NCBI RefSeq assembly: GCF_020497125.1
Contig: NC_059079.1
Span: forward strand, 51,843,114-51,907,113
Direction: 5' to 3'
Length of the DNA stretch: 64,000 nucleotides
From: Mauremys mutica
Taxonomy: Eukaryota; Chordata; Testudines; Geoemydidae
Notes under the pieces: model-generated
The model's database searches: none
Seen by the model: only the letters and a program-made list of their open reading frames with translations
What the model was told of the DNA's origin: nothing
Shown here: positions 48,220-58,961 of the stretch, piece by piece
Layout of the letters: each line of letters starts with the position of its first letter
How positions within the stretch are numbered: the stretch's first letter is position 1
Position numbers and translations under genes: made by a program

Positions 48220-48580
48220 TTTTTTAAAAAGAGCTCAGGAAGGTCAATAAACTCTCATGCTTTGGAGCATAAGCAGCATCCTACCAATAAGACTTTTAAG
48301 AAATGTTCTAAAATATATGCGCTACATCAAAGAGCAGTTATGGGCTTCAAGCTGAAATTACTGGGTGAGGTTCTCTGGCCTGTATTATGCAGGAGGTCAG
48401 AGTAGATGGTCATAATCGTCCTTCCCGGACTTAAAATTTGTGAAATTTTCTCTGTAGACTGATAGTTCTATAACTGTCTACTGCAGGGCATGCCCACTTT
48501 CCTATGAAGCAGCTGCTATAATTCAATGTTGGAGGCAGGATTCTGAAATAGATGGAACTCTGGTCTCTACCACTGTGACA
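48220..48580 (+). mobile_element. Two CR1 3'-end fragments, apparently one inserted in the other
   Basis: An outer fragment reads TAAACTCTCATGCTTTGGAG and GCATAAGCAGCATCCTACC (48247-48285), and resumes at 48464 with AGTTCTATAACTGTCTACTG, GAAGCAGCTGCTATAA and GATGGAACTCTGGTCTC. These are consecutive parts of one CR1 3' UTR type. Between them, 48355-48440 is another CR1 tail (CTGGGTGAGGTTCTCTGGCC, CAGGAGGTCAGAGTAGATGG), like the end of the copy at 23492-24318. This implies an insertion of one CR1 tail into an older one. Confidence 0.5.
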
Positions 48581-49129
48581 TTTCCTTTATTCATATATCG
48601 GAGCATTTCACAATAAGATAATGGACAGGTCTTAATAGATACCAGAGCACCTAGGCAAAGTTGTATATCCAAGCCATAACAAATTTTAGAGCTCTAGACA
48701 GGCCGATTTATTTATTCTTTCAATAAATTAAGTTAAAATTGGGACAACATATTCAAAGCTCAAACCTCAAGACTAGCCATTTGCACAGAGCTGTCACAGA
48801 ACATGTACATGTTATTTGCAGTTGATGTATTAATATGAGGTGGGGGGGAAAGAATCTCAGTTGGGGTAAAGTAGGTGGGGGAAACATACCATACTTTTTT
48901 TTTCTCTTTTTTAAGTGTTGATAACTCAAACATGGCCAAAAAAATAAATTCAAGTACAAACAAATTATCATTGGATTAAGAATGAGCACAAACTATTTTG
49001 TCTGATGGGTTGATTCTTTTTAGGATGTCCCTGCTAAAATCTGGTCAGAAGCTCAAATATGGCTGTGGCTAATTACAGCATCTTATCAATTGTTGTGCAT
49101 TAGAACTACCAGAAAATATTTATTTTCCC
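48581..49129. other. Unique non-coding interval
   Basis: AT-rich. It contains GGTGGGGGGGAAAG at about 48840 and a T-run near 48893-48905. No gene or clear repeat is seen. Confidence 0.45.
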
Positions 49130-49450
49130 TCGCAAAATTCTAATTTTTTTATGAGAAAAGATAAATTTCAGAGGAAATTTTTCTCTGGAAAAATCTAAAT
49201 GAAACGTTTCAGTTTGTTGACCTTCCATTTCTGGTCAGGTGAACATTACTATCTGCCTGAGTCACCTCAGTGACTCATGAGAGTTGCAGTTCCAGGTCCT
49301 TCTTGCCCTCACTTTCAGCCATGGGCCTTACTTACTGGATGAACTACATACTTCACTATGCATTACAGTGTCTTCTTGTGGCTGAGCCATCATGGTGCAT
49401 TATGATGCTTTGTAGACTGGAGGAGGTCAAGACCCCATGAAACATCATAG
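49130..49450. repeat. Dispersed ‘TCATGAGAGTT’ repeat, copy 2
   Basis: Diverged partner of 32510-33190 in the same orientation: AAACGTTTCAGTTTGTTGAC, GACTCATGAGAGTTGCAGTT, CATCATGGTGCATTATGATG. See copy 1 for the shared order. Confidence 0.45.
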
Positions 49451-51825
49451 CAGCTCAGACATGTTTTAATATATTTTGGTCCTGACTTGGGATATAAACA
49501 AATGTCTAAGTATCAGAATTGTCTGTGGGAAAGAAATTCTGTTGGTTTTTTTTAAATCAGCTTTAATTAGAACATGTAGATGTGAAATGTGAAGAAATAG
49601 CTATTGTTTAATTTATACATTACCAGCAGGTAATCTCTTAAACTGTTTTGAAAAGGAAAAGTGGCCATATGAGAATGCTGTTATGATCTAGTCCAAACAA
49701 TAAGGTTACAAATGTGTGCTATTTATAGAGAAAAAGAAATCGGAGGACATGATCCCAAACCACTTCTACTTGTATAATCCAGTGCAGAGGGATCCTAGAG
49801 GTATAAAGTCCATTTGGAGGAGAGTGGTGCAAGGCAGCCACAATTTCTTTTGTGCCAAGGTGGTTGCCACTTGTCAACATTGCCCCAAAACTGTGAGGCA
49901 CCAGTCGGGTGTAGCTAGGCAAGCAATGAGATGCATTGATTCTACTCATTCCCAGGCAGCCTCTGCCAGCTGAGTTCTTATAAGGTTCTGGCCAGAACTT
50001 AGGTTCTGCTGAAGGCCTGGACCTATAAGAGATGTCATCAGAACAAACATCAGGTGTCCTCTCACAGACTGTAGATTCCTCTCTTAGACACAATGCTTTT
50101 AAAAGCCATTACTAGAAATACAATAGGTAAGACTGACAAGCATAAAATCATGATGGCAAGTGCCTAAATATGTTGCTTAAATATTATGGATTGGATCCTC
50201 AGTTTACACCAAATGAAGATCTATTCCTTCCTGTTTGATTTAGGAAAAATATGAAAGATAAAACAAAATAATGGGCAATTATTAAAACCCAGTTCATTTT
50301 AAGGCATAACAGAGTTTAGAATTTTGTATACCAGTTCCGGAAAAGAAACAGTCAGCAAGACAGGAGTATGGGTATCTTGACACTCAGAAATGAAAGGAGA
50401 CCCAGGGGAAATAAAACAGCAGATCAGCACTGTGACCCAAGCCATTGTTTAGACAAATGGCCATTGGTGGACTGTAAATAGCCCCAAAGTGGGAATTTAT
50501 TGAAGAAGAAAGTGCACACTTTGCAGTCTTTATCTGATCTGTGATGTAGGCAGTTTTTCAAAATGACTTAATTAAACACTCTCCCTGATCAAGCAACCTC
50601 GTAAGTTGAAGATGAAACCACAAAAATATGTCATAATTTCCTACTGGGTTTCAAAAGTGACATGCATAATATTCTTTGTACATTGTTTTTCAAGGACTGT
50701 TTACTAGGGAAAAAAATGGAAATGGGTTATTACAAGACCTACCATAAACAAAATATTGGTAAAAGAAAGAAGACATATCCATTTAATTTCCTGTCTTTGA
50801 ACAGAATAGTACTGACTCTGGAGAGACTTAAGTCTAGAGGATAGCCTCCTGGAAATCACTTCCTTGTGGTACTATCAATAGAACCCATTAATCATGAGCA
50901 TTTATTAATGATCTTTCCCCCTCTGCCTGAAAAAGACATCCAATTGTGTTACAACTATAATTATGATATAAACTAGGAATGAACTTTAGTTCCACACATC
51001 CTGCAGTATGACAGCTGTAACCATTAATTGTAACTTATAGATCTGTTGGGAATCACTTAGGAATTAATATAGTAATTTTCAGTACTACAACTGATGAAAT
51101 AATTTCCATCAAATTGTTTGTTTGTTGTTTTGTTTTCTGGTGAAGAATGCCTTTTCTACAAAATAGAAATTTTCACAAAGACATTTCTGTTTGCATAGAA
51201 AATTTTAGGTTTTAAAATTCAATTGAAAGTGATAGTTCTGCTGCCTGTTTTCAGGAAGGCAGAAAATATTCAATGACTGTTAAGAGAGCGCCATTTTAAT
51301 AACAATCATCACATTATTAAAATCAAAACATTAATAAAATAATTGACAATAGGTCTTTATAGCTCCTACAATTTACCACCAGTAATGATTCTTTTCCTAT
51401 TTCCTTTCTATAAAAGTGATGTAAATATCCCTTTTCTTGGCAGTTGCTCAGTATGTTGCAATTCTCAAAAAAGCCTTCAGGATCTATTAGTCATTTTGTC
51501 TGCTATTCCCTTCAGTGTTCCCCACAGTCTGGAAGCTTTATCTGGTTTTAGTGATTTTTAACTTACACAAGACTTGTTCTGGGGTGATGCTCTTTCATTT
51601 TCACTACTCAGCCCCTGGAAAATGAGATTGCATTTACTTATGGCATTTCACCTCAGATTTCTCTCACGAATATTGAGGGGGTGGAAAACTCATTTAATTT
51701 TTCTGCTATATCCTCTTTCTTTTGGTATTAAGTTTCATCCTAATCCCTTGGTGGGTTAATTACTTCAGTCTTCAATCTTTTATCTCTTCTTTTTTATATA
51801 TTTAAATAATCTTATATCTTATATT
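49451..51825. other. Unique AT-rich interval
   Basis: No gene is recognised. An old fragment of the AT-rich dispersed repeat may be at 51120-51250 (AAATTTTCACAAAGAC, AAAATTTTAGGTTTTAAAAT). The open frame 49719-50093 (minus, 124 codons) has no domain and no good flanking splice sites, and is not called. Confidence 0.45.
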
Positions 51826-51829
51826 GCCT

Positions 51830-52080
51830 TTCCCTGCTGCCGGAGTCTTTGCTTGTGGAGCAGGAAGGCTCTGCAGCAGGGAGCTGTCACAGCCTTTTTC
51901 CGCTGTCTCCACACTGCTGGAGTCTTTCCCTGCTGTGGGGGAGGGCTCTGGCTGTGGGGAGCTGGCAGGACCTTTCCCCAGCGCTGGAGTCTTTCCCCAC
52001 TACCTCTTCCTGCCAGAGCCTGTCCCTGTTACCAGAGTATTTTCCAACAGTGGGAAAAGGCTCCAGCTATAGGGATGCAG
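51830..52080. repeat. Imperfect GC-rich minisatellite
   Basis: The word GGAGTCTTT recurs at 51842, 51919 and 51986, and as AGAGTATTTT near 52034. Each is followed by TTCCC(T/C)GCTGTGG..-like text and GGCTCTG or GGCTCCAG. Spacing is about 77, 67 and 48 bp, so these are irregular units. Three overlapping open frames (51824-52140) arise from this low-complexity sequence and are not genes. Confidence 0.5.
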
Positions 52081-52290
52081 CTGCACACTGGGGACGCACT
52101 GCTTGGGCAAATAGAGAGCCATGTGCATCATAGACACTGACATCGTAGATTTCAGCAGGGTCACCGGGGGGTGGGAGGTGCTTGGGGGAGGAGGGGGTGC
52201 TGACACGTGGGACTGCTGAGCACCCACTATTTTTTTCCATGGGTGCTCCAGCCCCAGAGCACCCACAGAGTCAGCATCTATGATGCGTGT
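52081..52290. repeat. GC-rich repeat with hairpin, probably continuous with the minisatellite
   Basis: G-rich text (CACCGGGGGGTGGGAGGTGC) is followed by a hairpin GAGCACCCA - TGGGTGCTC (52218-52248) and then AGCACCCACAGAG. Together with 51830-52080 it forms one GC-rich island in AT-rich DNA. The element class is unknown. Confidence 0.4.
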
Positions 52291-54166
52291 ATATACATGG
52301 ATGCATACCCACAGTCTTCAAGCGTGTCTTTACTCATCTAAGCTGTGCCTCATAATATACACTGCTATTTATAACAGTGCTAGAGAGGCTAGCTATGTGT
52401 GAAGTGTGCATTGTAGACATACCTTTTCAGAGAAAGAGCAAAGCATTGTAATGGTTTTGTAAGCTATCATTAAGTAGTCTGGGTAGAATCCAATCACTTC
52501 CTTAGTCTCTAAATTAATGTGTATTATTTGGAACAATATTAACCTACTGTTATCTGTAGCTCTTGTTAAGGCCATGTAGTATCAGCTTCAATTTAACAAA
52601 ACAAGAACAAAAATAATTGGTTAAACAAGTCTGGTAAATAATCTTTAAAATCTTTATAATTAGGGTTTCACAGGCTCACTCAGTATGGGAATACATATTT
52701 TTGATGTTCATCACTATTAAATGTGCACACTTAGTGCAATAAAGCAATAGATCCCCCATACAGTGCTCAAAACCCACAGGTGTTGATTCAGGACTTAAAG
52801 ATGCCATGCCCTGTGCTTGATAAGCAAAGACCATAATTAGAAGAGAACATAGTCACACACCTATCCTACCATGTCCATGTCTGACACTAATGTGTGTCAC
52901 ACTGATAAGCATTTTTAGATAGAACCTAAATGTTAGCACATAGTGAAGATTGTAGCAGATAGACTGAGTGTTGTGACCCAGAAAAGCAGCAAAATCTCTT
53001 CAGGGGTAGATTGGTCTGAGATTCACCCCAAAAACAAGACACCCATGGCTATTGATTTCATGGGGCCCAAAGTCCAGGCCTGAGTAGCTATTGAGGATGT
53101 AGAACATGAATTACCTATGACCCTTAGGAAAAGTCATAGTAAATATTTTGAACCTTTGTGGTTAGTTTAGATTTTCAAGTCTGTCTCCAACAGGAAATAG
53201 AAATAGACACAGGCTATATTTTAAACGAAATACAAGATATGCTTTGACATTGCTGGGTCCCTTAAATTGGAGTTGTAGGATGTGAATGTGGGTTCCAAAG
53301 GCTGACACTGGACAAACAAACCCAGATATGTTACAGGGAAGAAAGGCTACAAACAGCCTTCTGATAAACAATATAACACACGACTCTATTTTTTCAAATG
53401 CATGATACAGCAAAGTAGAAGTATTTTAATATGCTTTGTGGAAAATGGGCCTACACAATTTATATTATGTTTAAAGGAACATGCTTTATGGGGAATGAGC
53501 CCTACTCTGTTTCATCCTGGAGGATTGAACAGGCATTTTACCTCAGGCCCAAATACAATTAAAAACAACAGAAGGTTTTGCATTTTAATGAACAGTCTGT
53601 TCTTTCTCTGGTGCTTCTCTCTCTCCTCTTTTTGTTCATGATGATTAAAAAACAAAAAAATACTGTGGGTCTACACTTGGAGATTCCATTATGCTTCCTG
53701 ATCTGATTTCATTAACGTTTACCATGCATGCATGTTTGTTTATTTAATTGTTTATTTCCACAGGATACCATACAGAGTTTTACATCTTGTTTGTAGGGAT
53801 GTCCTGTCAACAGGAACACTAAAGTTCCATCACCAATCATTAATAAATAAATGTTATAAAATTTTAATTTCCTATAACAACAAAAGGAAAAAATGGTTTA
53901 GTGTTGGATGAAATTTGAAGGACAGAAATGTATTGAATGAAATGTGCATCCTACATATGCTTGCCAGCTTGCAGTTTTTGGAATCCTATAGACAGAAGCT
54001 ATATAGTTTTCTGGTGTTTCCTTAGTGAGAGAAGATTGCTGTTAAAATACTGCAGGTGTGGTCATTTGTGGTCAGTGATATGTGGTACTATGCAGGGGAA
54101 ATGGATTTGATTTCTGGTCCCTGTAAGTCATAGATGTGGGTCTGGTCCATCTATGCAAAATAGTAT
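52291..54166. other. Unique AT-rich interval upstream of the retroviral LTR
   Basis: About 1.9 kb with no recognised gene. Short open frames at 53162-53413 and 53402-53641 lack domains. No repeat is assigned. Confidence 0.45.
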
Positions 54167-54217
54167 TGTGGAAAAATGACCACACGTTGTATCTGGATCA
54201 GAACAACCGGAGGCCCA

Positions 54218-54223
54218 TTTTAT
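54218..54223 (-). terminator. AATAAA poly(A) signal of LTR A
   Basis: TTTATT on the plus strand is AATAAA on the minus strand (TTGTAATAAAATGGGCC). It sits in the LTR downstream of the TATA box, as for retroviral R. Confidence 0.55.
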
Positions 54224-54286
54224 TACAAGCATGCAAGGGGGGTACCAGCGAGCCAGCGGTCTCTCCGAGTACAGATTTGTAACAGC

Positions 54287-54293
54287 TTATATA
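54287..54293 (-). promoter_or_regulatory. TATA box of LTR A
   Basis: TATATAA on the minus strand in CGCTATATAAGCTGTTAC, about 70 bases upstream of the AATAAA at 54223-54218. This spacing fits a short-R retroviral LTR promoter. Confidence 0.55.
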
Positions 54294-54604
54294 GCGTAAA
54301 ACCACAATTAGCAACATATACTTCCTTGTTAACATTTCTGCCGTAACTGGAATACACTTTCCATAAAAGGAAGACAGCACCAGCCAGCTTTTCCTGTTAT
54401 TCACAGTTTGCCCTTTGCGGTTACAAGCCTTTCTAACACTAGCAGTGGGCAGTTATAGTCCATAAGCCTGGTGATTACAAATAGTTCTGCTTTGTATGTT
54501 TTCCTTTACCCTGTCTCTTATACTCCCCCCTTTTTCTGCCCTCCAGCCACCCATACGATTAACTTGACCAAAGTTTAGGCCTGAGCCAATTTTTTTCTAC
54601 TACA

Positions 54605-54616
54605 ATCCCACCTTTG
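54605..54616 (-). promoter_or_regulatory. Polypurine tract of ERV A
   Basis: The minus-strand sequence CAAAGGTGGGAT sits directly against the TG of the LTR. This is the expected place for the primer of plus-strand DNA synthesis and supports the LTR boundary at 54604. Confidence 0.6.
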
Positions 54617-54650
54617 ATGCCTATTTGGCCTAAACTTCCATATTTATAAG

Positions 54651-56890
54651 TCAGAACATTTCCTTCTGTTCTTCTCCTTCCTTTTTGTTTACCCAAATAT
54701 TACTATAAACATGCATTAACTTTACTACGTCCCAGAGCTGGGCCTCTTGTGTTCCTTGGCTTGGGTTAAGTGGACAATTATGAGAACAGCACTGAGTTTT
54801 GCAACAGCAATAGCAAATACAAAAACGTAAACCAAGCAATATCAGAAGTGTTAACCCTCCCGTTGCAGCAATATGAGAGGGTTGGCATATAGCCTTATTC
54901 ACTGCACACATTACATCCGAATCAGTACAGAATCAGTACGTGGCTACGCGGTGGGCTGTATGGAAGGCTTGTTTTTCAATTTGAGATATATTTTTGAGCA
55001 CTTGAATTGCTCCTTGTAGGTCAGAATTTTTTTTTAACTTCTGGTAGGTGTGAAAGCAGATTGTGAAAGCGATTGGGTACTAAGGTGGTCCAATCAAAGG
55101 GAATTTTATACTTAAGGGCTATTTGGGAAACCTTACTAGCAGGCCAATAAAGAAGATGGCTGCCTGCAGCAGTGGTAAGATTAAAATGTATATCTAACAG
55201 AGCGGAGGTCTTTAAACACACACAGCTGTCATTAGCTTGGAAAAGCAAGTGTCCTGTCAGGTTAGTTCCCAGCCCCATGCTTTCCCAGCAGACACTGTCA
55301 TGAACAGTGATAATGTCTCCTGGTTTCAGTTTGCGCAGACACTGAAGCTGTGGGGGTTCTAAGGGCCAAAGTGTTCATTGATTTCCTATCCCTATCCAGA
55401 TGTCAGGCATTATTTCAGGAGCACTGACTATAAATTGGTTAGGCATACCAGGACATTTAATTTCCCAAATGTTTTGGTAAATTACACAATTCCACATTCA
55501 TCCTCCCCACGGACCTGGCAGGATTCGGTATGTGGGAGCCCACACCCGTCCAACCAGTTTGTGTGCTTGGAAGGAGCACCGTGAGAGTTTGCACTTCCAC
55601 AGAGAGAATCTTCAGGTATGTCTCCAGGGCCACAGATCAGGTGGTACTCCCGAGGTGGCAGTGAGGGTAGACAGGCCTGATGCTTAAGGTCCCTCTGAAT
55701 ATTCTTTAGCTGGTCATTCAGAAAATCTTGGATCTCCAAACAGGCCAGATTCCACTGCAATGCCTTCCCAGCCCCAGTGACACTAGGCACCATATCTGTT
55801 ACAAGCTTCTTCTGGGTCATTGCACTGAGGGTGGAAATAATACATAATTCACCAACACCACCCTGTACCTGGGTTAGCAGTTCTCCAGTAATAAGGCCTT
55901 TGGCCTTTTCTAGGTGTCCCAATTTCTCCATATGTTCCTGGCTTTTATGGACATTCCAGATTGCAGCTACACTATTTGCACCATCCCATAGGTATCCAAC
56001 CAAGTCTCTTCTCTTTCTAGGAGAAACCCAGGTCTTTTGCTCTGCTAGCTGAATGGCAGCTCCTTTAGAGCAATTTGGATATGTAGAGGTAATTTGAAAA
56101 CTGGATAAGGACAGTGTGAATTTAATGGTCCCTAATGTATCATTAATTATAGTCCTCCAATGTCCTAACACATCTCTCCTCTGTGAAGTTTATTCCACAT
56201 CTGTTGGCCAAACACCTTCACAATGGGCAAAGAAGCATCAGCATCAATGGCAAAGGAAGGTGTATATTGCAATAGGGTACAGGATAATCATTAGTTATGG
56301 GAATAATTTTCAGTGGCAGAACAGAGTCTTTGGGTATATCATAGAATATCAGGGTTGGCAGGGACCTCAGGAGGTCATCTAGTCCAACCCCTTGCTCAAA
56401 GCAGGACCAATCCCCAGAGAGATTTTTGCCCCAGATCCCTAAATGCCCCCCTCAAGGATTGAACTCACAACTCTAGATTTAGCAGGCCAATGCTCAAACC
56501 ACTGAGCTACCAATTGGCTAAGATTTAGAAAAATATTATTTTCTCACCTCCACCCTAAGTTTGTTAAGAAGGAGAGGCTGAGGAATATTAAAAGTGTTAT
56601 CTTTAGGTAGTTTTGGCTAGCTTCCACAAGCTATTCTTTGAGATTTCATAGTCTTAGTTCATTTAGCTGTCCGGTAGTGAGGCAGCAAGGGAGAGGTTAC
56701 TAGCACAATCATCTGGCTTGGTTGGAGGCTTTATTATGTCCTCAGGTGGAGAGGTTGTTTTCTTAGCAAGATCCAAAGGCATAGTGGGTCTGTCAGCAGA
56801 CAAAGGAGAGAGTACCAGCTCTTCACCTTGTCCTTTATGCTTGCTGTCCAGAAGAAGCAACCACACCAGAAGGAAAGATAGACTGATCAT
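54651..56890 (-). pseudogene. Retroviral env-like gene of ERV A, decayed and split by a SINE
   Basis: The gene runs right to left. A possible start at 56890 has a hydrophobic signal-like N-terminus, MISLSFLLVWLLLL, and the frame stays open to 56663. A SINE interrupts it at 56338-56517. Frame 56171-55482 (229 codons) carries PRKRRD at about 56018-56001, a furin-type site that would separate surface from transmembrane subunits. Further frames are 55278-55021 (with LLFQANDSCVCLKTSALLDI) and 54911-54651, which holds the membrane anchor (GGLTLLILLGLRFCICYCCC). Between them are frame changes near 55482-55490, stops near 55376 and 55019, and no open path. The cleaved part is about 470 codons long, longer than usual for simple retroviral transmembrane subunits. 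No genus is assigned. Confidence 0.68.
56338..56517 (-). mobile_element. tRNA-derived SINE with CR1-type tail
   Basis: Read on the minus strand, the head begins CCAATTGGTAGCTCAGTGGT. Its box A-like TAGCTCAGTGGTTTGAGC is at 56509-56492 and box B-like GAGTTCAATCC at 56466-56456, the layout of a pol III promoter from a tRNA. The tail ends with GGTTGGACTAGATGACCTCC, TGAGGTCCCTGCCAACCCTG and ATATTCTATGAT. It matches the 3' end of the CR1 at 61930-62790, whose enzymes would have mobilised it. It lies within the env-like gene of ERV A and so inserted after that provirus. Confidence 0.85.
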
Positions 56891-56924
56891 CAGTCAGAGA
56901 GCCATTACAGTGAGAAACATGGGC

Positions 56925-57100
56925 AGGTAGTCAATTCTCATCACTTCACAGCAGTATTGATAATTAACAGGACTTGATAAGGATCTTTCAGCTTGGAGCT
57001 ACCCCCCACACACACAAGCAAGATAGGGAAGCAAAACCTAGGGCACCACCAAGCGGTCATCCGGGGAGCACCACAGGGCATCAGAATGTAAAGAACAAGT
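56925..57100 (-). pseudogene. Possible end of pol (integrase C-terminus) of ERV A
   Basis: Minus-strand frame from about 56995 encodes KDPYQVLLIINTAVK just upstream of the env-like start, with SPDDRLVVP further up near 57060. This is the place and style of a retroviral integrase C-terminal segment. It is short, contains stops and is not preceded by recognisable RT or RNase H. The provirus body seems lost beyond about 57100. Confidence 0.35.
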
Positions 57101-58084
57101 TCCTGGATTACCTAGAGACACTTCTTTGAAAAAAAGAACCCAAGAATCTTCCTTTCATAACACTTTCTTTTAACTTTTTTACGAAGTTTTACTACTTAAT
57201 TCCTTCCAGTAACTACAGAGTTAACATCTCACCTTCTTTCTTTCAACTTCCTCAAACTGTGGTTGCCTGCTTGTCTGGGCCCAATCCTTTTTTTTCTTTT
57301 CTTTTTTTTTCATTATTCCTTTCCATGGGCACAGACATTGTTTCACTACCAATTTAGCGAAGAGGGTGGGCTTTTTGACTAACCCCCTTTTATTTATTTA
57401 TACACCTATTTACATACACACAGTTTTTTTTTTACATCTAGATGCATCTTATTTAATAATAACCTTAATTCTTTATGTCTGGACTTAATACAATCTTTTC
57501 TTGAGGTGGTAACAACCCCTCAATACCGATGCATTGTAAGAAAGGACGGTAGCAAGGCTAGGGACAATGGGAAAGGTAGGAAGAACAGCAGCATTAACAG
57601 CACGGTAAAATGGGGGAGTTACACTCACTGACCATAGGAATAATAATGTGGGTCAGCTGAGTGTTTACTGCTCTACACCATCATAGAAGAGACTTGAGTT
57701 TGAATCTTGATCTAGGATCTGGACCTTATACTGTAGGTAACTAAGAACCTGATCAAAATCCGATTGAAGTAAACGGGAGTCTTTATATTGATTTCAATGG
57801 GCTCTGAGTGTTGGTGTGCCCAATGGCAGTGAAGTACATTAATTGCTAGTTTATCTCTTAGACCATTGTTAAACTTACTCCCACACCCTGCTAGATTCCA
57901 CTTCTATAGAAAGCCTCATCTTCCCCTTCTTCTTTTTCCATGTAACAGACAAATAGTCGGTGTAATCAATTGTCATGATTAAGGCCATGAGCTTAACATT
58001 AAAAAAAGGCTGGAGATGTATAACAATAAAGAGAAAACCCAGAGTTACTTCAGTAAGAATAAAACCACAAATGTTTGGGCCATA
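57101..58084. other. Non-coding interval, pyrimidine-rich
   Basis: T/C-rich runs at 57290-57315 and T-runs near 57425-57435 are low-complexity sequence. From 57735 to 57815 a diverged repeat with GATCAAAATCCGATTGAAGT and TTGATTTCAATGGG may be another old 'acaccag'-type copy. No gene is seen. Confidence 0.4.
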
Positions 58085-58285
58085 AAACTTCATGCTTCAA
58101 GGCAGAAGTGAACTTTTAACTGATGGAGTAGGAGCAATCTTTCAGCAAAGGTTATTCCATAGCTGCCTACTAAAGGAGTTCCTTGATTTTCTTTTGAAGT
58201 AACTGATACTAGCCACTGTTAGAGACAGGACACTGGGCTAGATGAACTATTGCTCTGATCTGGTATTGCAATTCCGATACTCATT
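58085..58285 (+). mobile_element. CR1 3'-end fragment
   Basis: CCATAGCTGCCTACTAAAGG, GATACTAGCCACTGTTAGAG, GACACTGGGCTAGATGAACT and CTCTGATCTGGTATTGCAAT follow the order of the 3' UTR of the intact CR1 (GGCCACTGTCGGTAGACAG, ATACTGGGCTAGATGGACC, GTCTGACCTGGTACG). It is truncated at the 5' end. Confidence 0.75.
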
Positions 58286-58904
58286 TTACCTTAATTGTTT
58301 GCTTTCTGCTCTTTATCTGCTCCATTTATCCAGATGACAGCACATACAGAACGGTTAGTGCTCATTTTCTTAAGAGCACTATTCCTATTTCCAGTTTTAA
58401 TGGAAACCAGGAAATACAGAGATGTGCAAATATTGAAATTAACAAACCTGCCCTTTTCAAATGTTAGAAAAGGTTCAAATCTAGTTCAAGATTAGAGCCC
58501 TACTTCATGCCACACCCATGCATTGCTGTATCCTTACCAGACTACGTGTTTTAATTATAATTTGCCATAGGTATTTTAATCACATGCTGTATTTCTATGA
58601 CTGGGCTTAACTGATTATTAGTTTCTTTACACCTTTAAAAATGCAGCAAGTGTATCTAGACTTCCCAGCACTTCAGAGTATTGGTTAGGAATTACAGCTG
58701 GATCAGAAAATCAGAACACAAACAAAGCCAGCTGCATTCAGCAGCCTGGAACTCAACTGTTGGCATTTAGAATTAGGTTGGAAATTAGCTGTGGTACATG
58801 GGAATAAGCTGTCAAATTATTCTGGATCACAACACACCCAAGAGTAAGTAGTGTTCGCAGTAAAGATAACCAGAGAAGGAAAATGACAGACAGACTTGGA
58901 TTAC
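58286..58904. other. Unique non-coding interval
   Basis: AT-rich sequence without a recognised gene or repeat. The minus-strand frame 58753-58947 continues past the candidate exon donor at 58904 and is read as intron. Confidence 0.4.
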
Positions 58905-58961
58905 CAAATGGATGGCCATCCGCTAAAGCACCCATGCTATAGTACAAATTATTTCCAAAAC
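58905..58961 (-). CDS. Candidate host-gene exon, 57 bp
   Basis: On the minus strand a strong acceptor (TTATTTCTTTTTCCCTCCAG) is followed by 57 bases and a donor TTTG|GTAATC (GT at 58904-58903). The exon reads FGNNLYYSMGALADGHPF in one open phase. It starts and ends in the same phase, and its length is a multiple of 3. The product is not recognised. Other minus-strand frames up to 60.6 kb could belong to the same gene. Chance acceptors exist in AT-rich DNA, so this is only a candidate. Confidence 0.3.

Larger units (their letters stand above)
54167..54604 (-). mobile_element. 3' LTR of endogenous retrovirus A
   Basis: 438 bp on the minus strand, beginning TGTAGTAGAAAAAAATTGG at 54604 and ending TTTTTCCACA at 54167, with the TG..CA ends of an LTR. 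A TATA box CTATATAA lies at 54294-54287 and a poly(A) signal AATAAA at 54223-54218, giving U3, a short R of about 50-70 bp and a short U5. A polypurine tract precedes it. No second copy is seen in the window, so the 5' LTR is missing or outside. TAGTAT just left of the LTR may be one side of the target duplication. Confidence 0.72.

Noticed and set aside
49719..50093. 124-codon minus-strand open frame
   Set aside because: No recognisable domain or splice signals, with another frame over the same bases on the plus strand.
51824..52140. Three overlapping 82-95-codon plus-strand frames
   Set aside because: They lie on the irregular GC-rich minisatellite, and all three phases are open because of its low complexity.
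56456..56509. Possible tRNA gene (box A and box B)
   Set aside because: The boxes belong to the SINE head. There is no cloverleaf with a closed acceptor stem, and the sequence continues into a CR1-type tail.
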